Shown here piece after piece: positions 7,862 through 15,073 of a stretch of DNA of 63,268 bases. This stretch comes from Paenibacillus sp. XY044. GTDB lineage: Bacteria; Bacillota; Bacilli; Paenibacillales; Paenibacillaceae. Both the position numbers and the translations under genes were made by a program. The notes beneath the pieces were generated by a model, which was not told where the DNA came from, searched no databases, and was given only the letters and a program-made list of their open reading frames with translations. The stretch spans positions 1-63,268 of the forward strand of contig NZ_NQMO01000017.1 in NCBI RefSeq assembly GCF_002257645.1, read 5' to 3'. Position 1 is the first letter of the stretch. Each line of letters begins with the position of its first letter.

Positions 7862-8087
7862 TTCCTTTTCGTCGTAATTTTTACCATTTTGGAATAAAGA
7901 TTTTTTATTGACGCAATAGCCCCATGCATAAACGTACTTTTGGGGAAGACATACTAATCCGGTAAACGAATTCGGGCTGACAAGTTGCATAAGCTGCTCC
8001 GTAAAATGGGCAACAGAATGCATCGGGAAAAGTGCGAGCAACGGGTTATGGGTTATGTACCTAGACTATTGGGAAGGAGTGATCTTG

Positions 8088-8321
8088 GTGATCGTGTCTT
8101 CGCATCAACTGAAAAATGCGAGCGGGCCGTTGTACTGCGAAACCTGCAGCCGGCTGTCGGATCAGTTCAATGTATGGTGGACGGACGGTAAAAATGATGA
8201 TGGCCTGGATTACTGCAACATTCATGTGGAATGCGCCACCTGCCACAACGAGGTATTTCAGAAATCGTCCGTAGGGGACATTCATAACCTGGACGATGCA
8301 CTGAACGTACTGAGCCAATAA
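8088..8321 (+). CDS. small zinc-ribbon-like protein of unknown function (77 aa)
   Basis: I do not recognise a named family. Two knuckle-like pairs, YCETC near the N-terminus and ECATC in the middle, plus a lone Cys in DYCNIH, suggest a single zinc site. The tail (DIHNLDDALNVL) is acidic and helical. A GTG start was chosen because AAGGAG lies 8 nt upstream; an ATG at 8055 would place the ribosome site inside the gene. It runs against the surrounding genes, divergent from cysH and convergent with rpsI. Confidence 0.7.
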   Translation: MIVSSHQLKNASGPLYCETCSRLSDQFNVWWTDGKNDDGLDYCNIHVECATCHNEVFQKSSVGDIHNLDDALNVLSQ

Positions 8322-8370
8322 AATGGGTGGGGGCAATTTAAAGCTGAGCGGGTTCCGCCAGCCTCATAAC

Positions 8371-8408
8371 AAAAAATCGCCCTAGGCCAGTAATGGCCAG
8401 GGCGATTT
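8371..8408 (-). terminator. terminator of the rplM-rpsI end of the ribosomal cluster
   Basis: A long hairpin (AAATCGCCCTGGCC paired with GGCCTAGGGCGATTT) followed on the minus strand by a T6 run, 18 bp after the rpsI stop. On the plus strand only three T residues follow the stem, so it mainly serves rpsI and only weakly the convergent small gene. Confidence 0.9.
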
Positions 8409-8425
8409 GTACATAAACGTAAATA

Positions 8426-8818
8426 TTAACGTTTCGAGAATTGTGGCGCGCGACGAGCGGCTTTGAGACCGTATTTTTTACGTTCTTTCATCCGTGGGTC
8501 ACGAGTCAGGAAGCCTGCTTTTTTCAGAGCCGGACGGTATTCCGGATCTGCTTTCAGCAGTGCACGGGAGATCCCGTGGCGAATGGCTCCGGCTTGACCG
8601 GAGATGCCGCCGCCGTTGGCAATAACGAGCACGTCGTATTGTCCCAGCGTTTCAGTCAAAGTCAGTGGTTGTTTTACGATCAGTTTGAGAGTTTCCAAAC
8701 CGAAGTATTCGTTGATATCACGTTTATTAATGACAATGCGTCCTTCACCCGGTACAAGGCGAACACGAGCTACCGAATGTTTACGACGACCTGTCCCATA
8801 GTATTGTACTTGTGCCAT
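8426..8818 (-). CDS. rpsI: 30S ribosomal protein S9
   Basis: A 130-aa S9 of normal length. The basic C-terminal extension ends in SKR, whose terminal residues reach the P-site tRNA in known 30S structures. It follows rplM by 19 bp as in nearly all bacteria and is the last gene of the unit before a strong terminator. Confidence 0.98.
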   Translation of the reverse strand: MAQVQYYGTGRRKHSVARVRLVPGEGRIVINKRDINEYFGLETLKLIVKQPLTLTETLGQYDVLVIANGGGISGQAGAIRHGISRALLKADPEYRPALKKAGFLTRDPRMKERKKYGLKAARRAPQFSKR

Positions 8819-8837
8819 GAAACTGTCCTCCTTTTAA

Positions 8838-9275
8838 TTAGCCGCGAAGTTCGTAAACTTCTGGGTTTTGTGCTGCATGCGGATGTTCAGTACCTGCGTA
8901 TACTTTCAGTCTCAGCTTCATTTTCTCGCCCATACGGGTTTTAGGAAGCATACCGTGAACAGCGGATTCCAATACACGTTCTGGCTTGCTGTTCAGCAGA
9001 TCCTGAGCGTTCGTCACTTTCAAACCACCTGGATGCAGGGAGTGACGGTAGTATTTCTTGTTCTGAAGCTTCTTGCCTGTCAGATGAACCTTCTCAGCGT
9101 TGATGATGACAACGAAGTCACCTGTGTCAACATGAGTGGTGAATTGAGGCTTATGTTTACCGCGGATCAGGGCCGCAGTTTCGCTTGCCAGACGTCCGAG
9201 CGTTTTGCCTTCGGCATCAATGATGTGCCATTTGCGCTCTACTTCATTTGGCTTGGCCATATAGGTCGTACGCAT
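8838..9275 (-). CDS. rplM: 50S ribosomal protein L13
   Basis: A 145-aa L13, an early-assembly 23S-binding protein. The N-terminus MRTTYMAKPNEVERKWH aligns in style with Bacillus L13 (MRTT-MA), so the first ATG, which follows AAGGAGG, is kept. The first gene of an rplM-rpsI pair behind truA. The 135-bp spacer before it may hold a leader structure and a weak promoter. Confidence 0.98.
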   Translation of the reverse strand: MRTTYMAKPNEVERKWHIIDAEGKTLGRLASETAALIRGKHKPQFTTHVDTGDFVVIINAEKVHLTGKKLQNKKYYRHSLHPGGLKVTNAQDLLNSKPERVLESAVHGMLPKTRMGEKMKLRLKVYAGTEHPHAAQNPEVYELRG

Positions 9276-9367
9276 GAATAGTTCCTCCTTGGTTTCGTCC
9301 GAAAATCATTTATCTTCGTTCTATTGTCAATGTTAAAAAAGTCATTTTCATGTTAGAAATGTGAATC

Positions 9368-9399
9368 TCTTAACTGGGGCTGTGGGAAAGCCATTAAGA
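9368..9399 (-). promoter_or_regulatory. possible structured leader upstream of rplM
   Basis: On the minus strand TCTTAA and TTAAGA enclose an inner GGCT/AGCC stem, with no T run after it, about 90 nt before rplM. Bacillus has an autoregulatory L13 leader at this place. I cannot confirm the consensus here by eye. Confidence 0.3.
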
Positions 9400-9410
9400 A
9401 AACACAACTT

Positions 9411-10235
9411 TTATTCTACAGTAAACCCAGGCAAATCGCAAGCTGATTTTAAATTATTTTCGTCCGTCGTTTCATACTCGACGTTCCATAAAATAAGTCC
9501 CTTGGCGACGGCTGTAGGCCCTGCTTTGGACCGGTCCTTGGCTTCGAGGATTGCCGGCATATCCTCAGGCTTCTTGCGGCCTTTCCCGATCTCCAGCAGC
9601 GTCCCCACGATAATGCGGACCATATGCTGGAGAAAGCCGCTCCCTGTTACGAAGATATGAATCAGCCCTTGATCCCGCGTCCCTGGACGGCACATGGAAT
9701 CATCTACCACGAGCTCGGCCTCATACAGTGTCCGGATATGGGAAGGCTTCGTAGAATGGCGCGAAGCAAAGGAAGTAAAGTCATGAGTTCCGATCAAATT
9801 CTTCAGCCCCTCTGCCATCGCCGCAATATCCAGCTTAACGGGATGATGGAATTGGGTCCGTCTCTGGAACAGATCCGGGAACTGATTGGCATTGATGGTA
9901 TACCGGTACGTTTTGCGTTTGGCCGACCTTCTGGAGTGGAACTCCAGCGGAACTTCCGCCGCCTCCCAGACGATAATGTCTTGGGGCAGCCTCGAGTTGA
10001 GGGCGATGCACCAACGCTCGACTGGAATCTCGGAAGAGGTCATGAAGTTAAACACTTGGCCGCGAGCATGCACACCGGCATCTGTACGCCCGGAAGCGTG
10101 AATCTTGACCTCTTCCCCTGTCAGCAGCTTAATCGCCTTCTCCAGGGCATCCTGGACCGTACTACCGTCTGGCTGGGTCTGAAACCCGCAGTAATCTGTA
10201 CCGTCATAACTGACCTTCATGCATAGGTTGCGCAT
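9411..10235 (-). CDS. truA: tRNA pseudouridine(38-40) synthase TruA
   Basis: Makes pseudouridine at positions 38-40 of the anticodon arm. The catalytic Asp52 lies in GRTDAGVHA (49-57), after the family start MRNLCMKVSYDGT. The 274-aa length is longer than the usual ~245-260 aa, the extra length being a C-terminal tail beyond LILWNVEYE. AGGAGG precedes the ATG. In Bacillus subtilis three ECF transporter genes separate rplQ and truA; here there are none, only a 259-bp spacer full of hairpins. Confidence 0.96.
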   Translation of the reverse strand: MRNLCMKVSYDGTDYCGFQTQPDGSTVQDALEKAIKLLTGEEVKIHASGRTDAGVHARGQVFNFMTSSEIPVERWCIALNSRLPQDIIVWEAAEVPLEFHSRRSAKRKTYRYTINANQFPDLFQRRTQFHHPVKLDIAAMAEGLKNLIGTHDFTSFASRHSTKPSHIRTLYEAELVVDDSMCRPGTRDQGLIHIFVTGSGFLQHMVRIIVGTLLEIGKGRKKPEDMPAILEAKDRSKAGPTAVAKGLILWNVEYETTDENNLKSACDLPGFTVE

Positions 10236-10311
10236 TTCTTAAACCTCCTGAATCCGATACCGCATGGTTTCCCGATGAACAGGGAACCCTATCCACTCGA
10301 ACGTTTTTACA

Positions 10312-10349
10312 CAAAAACGGCCCCACCGCGATATACGGCGAAGCCGTTT
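10312..10349 (-). terminator. terminator-like hairpin 3 in the rplQ-truA spacer
   Basis: Minus strand: AAACGGC pairs with GCCGTTT around a GC-rich interior, followed by a T run (GTTTTTGTG). It lies about 75 nt upstream of truA, so unless it is read through, truA must be made from a promoter after it or from an antiterminated transcript. Confidence 0.5.
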
Positions 10350-10393
10350 CTGTATACTGGCTCGGATGAACCGGTTCTTTCTTCTCAGAAAAA

Positions 10394-10413
10394 GAAGCCC
10401 CCTCAGGAGCTCC
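10394..10413 (-). terminator. terminator-like hairpin 2 in the rplQ-truA spacer
   Basis: Minus strand GGAGCTCC-TGAG-GGGGCTTC: an 8-bp stem including two G-U pairs, a TGAG tetraloop, then TTTTTC. This is compact and well-formed for an intrinsic terminator. Confidence 0.55.
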
Positions 10414-10433
10414 TTTTACACGTCCTTTGAAGT

Positions 10434-10479
10434 GAAAAAAAGGGTTTGATCAGAATCATGGATTCCTTCCACCCTTTCC
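10434..10479 (-). terminator. terminator-like hairpin 1 after rplQ
   Basis: Minus strand AAAGGGT pairs with ACCCTTT, with an inner AATC/GATT pairing, and is followed by a T7 run. It lies 16-60 nt after the rplQ stop and probably ends the S10-spc-alpha transcript, at least partly. Confidence 0.65.
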
Positions 10480-10494
10480 TCATCCTCATCAGTA

Positions 10495-10860
10495 TTACGC
10501 GCGGTCAACCAGTTCCAAATAAACCATAGGCGCGGAATCACCGCGACGAGGTCCGAGCTTCAGGATACGAGTGTATCCGCCTGGACGCTCAGCGTAACGT
10601 GTAGCCAGCTCGCTGAACAGTTTTTGGATTGCGTCTTGCTCCCCATCTACCGTTTCACGACGAACGAATGCTGCCACTTGGCGACGGGCATGAAGATCAC
10701 CCTTCTTTGCTTTCGTGATCAGCTTTTCAGCGATCGTGCGAACTTCTTTCGCTTTCGCTTCTGTCGTTTGGATACGCTCATATAAGAACAGGTCGGTTAC
10801 CAGGTCACGGAACAAAGCTTTACGTGCACTGGAATCGCGGCCCAACTTTTGGTATGCCAT
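10495..10860 (-). CDS. rplQ: 50S ribosomal protein L17
   Basis: A 121-aa L17, the usual short bacterial form, starting MAYQKLGRDSSARKALF. It lies 33 bp after rpoA and ends the alpha operon; three terminator-like hairpins follow. Confidence 0.98.
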   Translation of the reverse strand: MAYQKLGRDSSARKALFRDLVTDLFLYERIQTTEAKAKEVRTIAEKLITKAKKGDLHARRQVAAFVRRETVDGEQDAIQKLFSELATRYAERPGGYTRILKLGPRRGDSAPMVYLELVDRA

Positions 10861-10893
10861 GTTTTCCCCTCCTTCGCTAACAATCCTAAGATG

Positions 10894-11838
10894 CTATTCT
10901 TCTGTACGGAGTCCCAAACCGAGCTCTTCGAGCTTCTCTTGAACTTCCTCCAAAGATTTGCGGCCCAGGTTGCGGACTTTCATCATATCTTCTTCGGTCT
11001 TCGTGGTCAGCTCTTGCACCGTATTGATACCGGCACGTTTGAGGCAGTTGTAAGAACGTACGGAGAGATCCAGCTCTTCGATTGTCATCTCAAGCACTTT
11101 TTCTTTTTTGTCCTCTTCTTTTTCGACCATAATCTCCGCATCTTTCGCTTCGTCCGTGAGTCCCACGAACAGCATCAAATGCTCGGTCAAAATTTTGGCG
11201 CCGAGGCTAACAGCCTCTTCTGGTCTGATGCTGCCATCAGTCCACACTTCAAGCGTCAATTTGTCGTAGTTGGTCACTTGACCAACCCGCGTATTCTCCA
11301 CGCCGTAATTCACGCGGCTAATCGGGGTATAGATAGAATCGACCGGGATGACGCCAATAGGTTGATCATCACGTTTATTCTTATCTGCTTGGACATAGCC
11401 ACGACCGCGGTTAGCAAAAATACGCATATGGAGTCTCGATCCAGGACCTAGTGTAGCAATATGCAGGTCCGGATTAAGAATTTCCACATCGCTGTCCGCC
11501 CGGATGTCTCCTGCCGTCACGACACCTTCACCTTCAGCATCAATTTCGAACACTTTCTCTTCGTCCGAATGAATTTTCAGGGAAAGAGCCTTCAGGTTCA
11601 GAATAATTTCCGTTACGTCTTCCATGACGCCCGGAACCGTTGAGAATTCGTGAAGCACGCCGTCAATCTGAACAGATGTAACGGCCGCGCCAGGCAACGA
11701 GGAGAGCAGAATCCGGCGAAGTGAATTCCCCAGAGTCGTTCCATATCCTCGTTCCAGCGGTTCTACCACGAATTTTCCATAGGCTCCGTCTTCACTGACG
11801 TCTACGGTCTCAATTTTCGGCTTTTCGATTTCAATCAC
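10894..11838 (-). CDS. rpoA: DNA-directed RNA polymerase subunit alpha
   Basis: A 314-aa alpha subunit: N-terminal assembly domain to about residue 230, an acidic Lys/Glu-rich linker (KDAEIMVEKEEDKKEK), and a C-terminal domain with SYNCLKRAGINTVQEL that contacts UP elements and activators. The start codon is GTG with GGAGGGG upstream; the encoded MIEIEKPKIET matches Bacillus. It belongs to the alpha operon, with a probable internal promoter just upstream. Confidence 0.98.
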   Translation of the reverse strand: MIEIEKPKIETVDVSEDGAYGKFVVEPLERGYGTTLGNSLRRILLSSLPGAAVTSVQIDGVLHEFSTVPGVMEDVTEIILNLKALSLKIHSDEEKVFEIDAEGEGVVTAGDIRADSDVEILNPDLHIATLGPGSRLHMRIFANRGRGYVQADKNKRDDQPIGVIPVDSIYTPISRVNYGVENTRVGQVTNYDKLTLEVWTDGSIRPEEAVSLGAKILTEHLMLFVGLTDEAKDAEIMVEKEEDKKEKVLEMTIEELDLSVRSYNCLKRAGINTVQELTTKTEEDMMKVRNLGRKSLEEVQEKLEELGLGLRTEE

Positions 11839-11943
11839 GCAAGTACCCCTCCTTCAAACGTCGCTCCTATATGAAACTGTCACCTTGTTCAAGTGTATCC
11901 ATGTAGTATGCCTAAACAACCATTATTAGCAGATTGTGCCGGT

Positions 11944-11973
11944 TTTATACCACATTCCCAGGTTGACTATCAA
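11944..11973 (-). promoter_or_regulatory. candidate internal promoter upstream of rpoA
   Basis: -35 TTGATA (11968-11973), 18-bp spacer, -10 TATAAA (11944-11949), starting at the base after the rpsK stop and about 105 nt before rpoA. It would give rpoA and rplQ transcription independent of the S10-spc-alpha readthrough. Confidence 0.45.
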
Positions 11974-12369
11974 TTAGACACGACGACGTTTTGGCGGGCG
12001 GCAACCGTTGTGAGGAATTGGAGTTACGTCTTTGATCAGGTTGACTTCCAGACCAGCAGCTTGCAAAGAACGGATCGCTGCTTCACGGCCTGCACCTGGA
12101 CCTTTAACCATAACCTCAACTGCCTTCATACCATGTTCCATTGCAGCTTTGGCAGCTGTTTCAGCAGCCATCTGTGCAGCAAACGGAGTAGATTTACGGG
12201 AACCTTTGAATCCGAGGCCGCCGGAGCTTGCCCAAGAAATTGCGTTTCCGTGAGGATCCGTGATCGTTACGATCGTATTGTTGAACGTGGAACGGATATG
12301 AGCCACGCCAGATTCAATATTTTTACGGTCACGACGTTTAGTACGTACGACTTTTTTCGGTTTAGCCAT
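11974..12369 (-). CDS. rpsK: 30S ribosomal protein S11
   Basis: A 131-aa S11 of the 30S platform with the basic N-terminus KPKKVVRTKRRDRKN and the C-terminal HNGCRPPKRRRV hallmark. It lies 19 bp after rpsM in the alpha operon. Confidence 0.98.
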   Translation of the reverse strand: MAKPKKVVRTKRRDRKNIESGVAHIRSTFNNTIVTITDPHGNAISWASSGGLGFKGSRKSTPFAAQMAAETAAKAAMEHGMKAVEVMVKGPGAGREAAIRSLQAAGLEVNLIKDVTPIPHNGCRPPKRRRV

Positions 12370-12388
12370 TGTCTTTTATCCCCCCTTA

Positions 12389-12757
12389 TTATTTCTTCTT
12401 GTTCGCTACAGTACGACGAGGGCCTTTCCGTGTACGAGCATTAGTTTTAGTACGTTGTCCACGAACCGGCAGACCGCGGCGATGACGCACACCACGATAG
12501 CATCCGATTTCAACGAGACGCTTAATATTTAAGGAAATTTCACGACGCAGGTCACCCTCAACCTTAACCGTTTTGTCGATCGTTTCACGCAATTTGCTGA
12601 CTTCATCTTCCGTCAAATCACGGACACGAGTGTCCGAATTGATGCCTGTTTCGCTCAGAATTTTCTGGGAAGTCGTTTTACCGATTCCGAAAATATAAGT
12701 CAAGGCGATCTCAACGCGTTTGTCACGTGGCAAATCCACACCAGCTATACGAGCCAT
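12389..12757 (-). CDS. rpsM: 30S ribosomal protein S13
   Basis: A 122-aa S13 of the 30S head. It has the N-terminal MARIAGVDLPRDKRVEIALT and a basic C-terminal tail (RTKTNARTRKGPRR) that contacts P-site tRNA. It lies between rpmJ and rpsK; rpsD (S4), part of this operon in some bacteria, is absent, as in Bacillus. Confidence 0.98.
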   Translation of the reverse strand: MARIAGVDLPRDKRVEIALTYIFGIGKTTSQKILSETGINSDTRVRDLTEDEVSKLRETIDKTVKVEGDLRREISLNIKRLVEIGCYRGVRHRRGLPVRGQRTKTNARTRKGPRRTVANKKK

Positions 12758-12778
12758 TTTACGCTACACCCCCTTCTC

Positions 12779-12892
12779 TTAACCTTGTTTTTGTTTGTGC
12801 TTCGGATTTTCACAGATAACCATTACAGTGCCTTTACGACGAATGACTTTGCATTTTTCGCACATAGGCTTTACAGAAGGTCTTACCTTCAT
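12779..12892 (-). CDS. rpmJ: 50S ribosomal protein L36
   Basis: A 37-aa gene translated directly from the sequence: it starts MKVRPSVKPMCEKCKVI and ends NPKHKQKQG. Cys11, Cys14 and Cys27 with His32 form the zinc site, so this is the zinc-containing C+ form. GGAGG lies just upstream. It lies 21 bp before rpsM, in the expected infA-rpmJ-rpsM order, behind a spacer of unusual hairpins. Confidence 0.95.
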   Translation of the reverse strand: MKVRPSVKPMCEKCKVIRRKGTVMVICENPKHKQKQG

Positions 12893-12909
12893 GTTCATTA
12901 CCTCCCTAA

Positions 12910-13041
12910 AGTTTTGCTAAGCAAAACTCTCTTCGTAGGATGACTCGGAGTCAACCGGATCAGATCCGGATAAAATGTTCACTGCGTTAACTGCAACAAA
13001 TGGGATGTTTAACATCCTGAACGTTTCCCCTAAAGGAAACG
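12910..13041 (-). repeat. run of five short hairpins between infA and rpmJ
   Basis: Five inverted repeats follow one another: 13022-13041 (7-bp stem, 6-nt loop), 13003-13017 (6 bp, 3 nt), 12955-12969 (6 bp, 3 nt), 12941-12953 (5 bp, 3 nt) and 12910-12928 (8 bp, 3 nt). All stems are perfect and none has a T run, so they are not ordinary terminators. They occupy the whole spacer from 6 nt after the infA stop to the rpmJ ribosome site. Confidence 0.7.
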
Positions 13042-13047
13042 GAATTG

Positions 13048-13263
13048 CTATTTACGGTAAGTTATACGACCTTTGGTTAGATCATAAGGCGATAACTGCA
13101 CGACCACTTTGTCGCCTGTCAGAATACGGATAAAGTGCATCCGCAGCTTACCGGAAACATGGGCAAGAATCTGATGACCGTTCTCCAGTTCGACCTTGAA
13201 CGTCGCATTCGGCAATGGTTCAAGAACCGTGCCTTCCACTTCAATAACATCTTCTTTGGCCAC
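13048..13263 (-). CDS. infA: translation initiation factor IF-1
   Basis: A 71-aa S1-type OB-fold protein starting MAKEDVIEVEGTVLE, with the conserved LRMHFIRILTGDKV segment; it occupies the A-site region of 30S during initiation. It starts 2 bp after the upstream KOW-protein gene stops, so translation is probably coupled. Confidence 0.98.
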   Translation of the reverse strand: MAKEDVIEVEGTVLEPLPNATFKVELENGHQILAHVSGKLRMHFIRILTGDKVVVQLSPYDLTKGRITYRK

Positions 13264-13265
13264 AG

Positions 13266-13574
13266 TCAGTCTCCTTTCTCTTCAGCTTGGGATTCGGTGG
13301 ACTTCATAAACTTCATCACTGCGTAACGCAGCTTTCCGTTCGTGACCCGACCGCTTTCTTTTAAACTGTCAACAACCTCACTGCTGATAAACTTTTGGGG
13401 TTCCAGATGCAATAAGTTCTTCTTCTTGCACTGGTCAAACTTTCGTTTGTCCCCGTCAGCTATATACACAAATCTGCTGTCAGCTATGGATACGACCACG
13501 GCGAGCTGTCCGGCATCCTTGCCTTTCAGGATCTTCACAATTTGACCGATTTGCGGGCTGCTTTGATTGCTCAA
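13266..13574 (-). CDS. KOW-domain RNA-binding protein (YbzG-like, L14e/L27e-related)
   Basis: A 102-aa protein with an N-terminal KOW motif (QIGQIVKILKGKDAGQLAVVV) like that of eukaryotic/archaeal L14e-type proteins, followed by a basic middle (KRKFDQCKKKN). It sits between map and infA, the position of ybzG in Bacillus subtilis. An RNA or ribosome-associated role is likely, but its exact job is unknown to me. Two bp separate it from infA and 10 bp from map. Confidence 0.85.
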   Translation of the reverse strand: MSNQSSPQIGQIVKILKGKDAGQLAVVVSIADSRFVYIADGDKRKFDQCKKKNLLHLEPQKFISSEVVDSLKESGRVTNGKLRYAVMKFMKSTESQAEEKGD

Positions 13575-13584
13575 GAACGATCAC

Positions 13585-14337
13585 CTACACATCCAGTTTT
13601 GTGAAAATCTCCATGCCGTCCGGTGTCACAGCCACCGTATGCTCGAAATGGGCACACAGGGAACCGTCAACCGTAACGACCGTCCAATTGTCTTCCAGCG
13701 TCTTAACATACCTTGATCCGGCATTGACCATCGGTTCGATTGCCAACACCATGCCGGGTTTAAGCCGAGGCCCTCGGTCCGGCGTGCCAAAGTTCGGAAT
13801 TTGTGGTTCTTCATGCAGTTCTGCCCCAACACCATGCCCGACATACTCCCGGACGACCGAGAAGCCGGCATCTTCAATCACGCGTTGAATGGCATGCGAG
13901 ATCGTAAACAGGCGCACATCAGGTTTGACAAGCTCTAAGCCTGCATACAAAGACCTTTCGGTGACATCCAGCAAACGCTGGGCTTCCTCCGAAATGCTGC
14001 CTACAGGATAGGTCCAAGCGGAGTCTCCATGGTAACCACGGTACTGCGCACCGATGTCTAGCGTAATAATGTCGCCTTCGTTTAATTTGCGTTTGCCGGG
14101 AAATCCGTGCACCAATTGATCATTGACTGAAGCGCAAATGCTGGCAGGAAAACCATTGTAGCCTTTAAAAGACGGCAGCGCATGTTGACTGCGAATGTAG
14201 TGGTCTGCAATCCGATCAAGTTCTCCGGTAGTAATCCCCGGCTCAATGTGTTTGGCCATAAGGCGGTGCGTTTCCGCAACGATCCGTCCGGCCTCTCTCA
14301 TAAAGCCAAGTTCCGTTTCGGACTTACAAATGATCAT
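13585..14337 (-). CDS. map: methionine aminopeptidase, type I
   Basis: Removes the initiator Met from nascent proteins. The 250-aa type Ia enzyme has metal ligands in LDIGAQYRGYHGDSAW (two Asp), YVGHGVGAELHEEP (His), a Glu in LAIEPMV and a Glu in AHFEHTVAV. There is no N-terminal zinc-finger extension. It lies 5 bp after adk in the classical secY-adk-map-infA order. Confidence 0.97.
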   Translation of the reverse strand: MIICKSETELGFMREAGRIVAETHRLMAKHIEPGITTGELDRIADHYIRSQHALPSFKGYNGFPASICASVNDQLVHGFPGKRKLNEGDIITLDIGAQYRGYHGDSAWTYPVGSISEEAQRLLDVTERSLYAGLELVKPDVRLFTISHAIQRVIEDAGFSVVREYVGHGVGAELHEEPQIPNFGTPDRGPRLKPGMVLAIEPMVNAGSRYVKTLEDNWTVVTVDGSLCAHFEHTVAVTPDGMEIFTKLDV

Positions 14338-14342
14338 TCCAA

Positions 14343-14987
14343 TTAACCTCGCAGTACCGATACGATTTCATCGGATACCGTACCGATTTCCTGATCACCA
14401 TCGATCTGACGCAAAAGACCTTTGTTCTCATAAAACGTAAGGAGCGGTGCTGTTTTGTTGATATATTCGTCCAGGCGGGTACCTACGCTTTCTTCATTAT
14501 CATCAGAGCGTTGATACAGTTCGCCTCCGCATTTATCACATACACCTTCCTGTTTTGGCGGGTTGAAAATCACATGATAAGTTGCACCGCAGTTCTTGCA
14601 GATGCGGCGTCCCGTAAGGCGTGCCATCAGCTTGTCGCGGTCTACTTTCAGGTTGATGACATGATCCAGCTTTGTGTTCAGTCTGCTAAGAATTTCATCC
14701 AGCGCTTCCGCTTGCGAAAGGGTTCTTGGAAAGCCGTCCAATAAAAAACCTTTTTCGCAATCGGACTGCTGCAGACGTTCTTCAACAATGCCGATCGTTA
14801 CATCATCCGGTACCAGGAGTCCTTGATCCATGTATTCTTTGGCTTTCTTCCCGATGGGAGTTCCTTGCTTAATCGCCAAACGAAATGCATCGCCTGTCGA
14901 AATATGGGGAATGCCGAATTCATTGACAATGACTTCCGCCTGTGTTCCCTTACCTGCCCCAGGAGGGCCCATGAATAGTATGTTCAC
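14343..14987 (-). CDS. adk: adenylate kinase
   Basis: Interconverts ATP + AMP and 2 ADP. The P-loop GPPGAGKGTQ lies at 7-16. The LID domain carries a four-Cys zinc site (Cys130, Cys133, Cys150, Cys153), the structural zinc form of Gram-positive adenylate kinases. At 214 aa it matches the long form. The start is a GTG preceded by GGAGGGAGAG; the frame is open six codons further upstream, but that stretch is the ribosome site itself. Confidence 0.97.
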   Translation of the reverse strand: MNILFMGPPGAGKGTQAEVIVNEFGIPHISTGDAFRLAIKQGTPIGKKAKEYMDQGLLVPDDVTIGIVEERLQQSDCEKGFLLDGFPRTLSQAEALDEILSRLNTKLDHVINLKVDRDKLMARLTGRRICKNCGATYHVIFNPPKQEGVCDKCGGELYQRSDDNEESVGTRLDEYINKTAPLLTFYENKGLLRQIDGDQEIGTVSDEIVSVLRG

Positions 14988-15073
14988 GTATCTCTCTCCC
15001 TCCAAACACTACCGTTACAAGAAACAACGCAATAAGCACCGGGAAGTTCAGTTAACTTCACCGGGACCTATTA

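Noticed and set aside
7756..8087. Possible S-box or T-box upstream of cysH
   Set aside because: The leader from the predicted start site is only about 70-80 nt and lacks the S-box core and the T-box motif.
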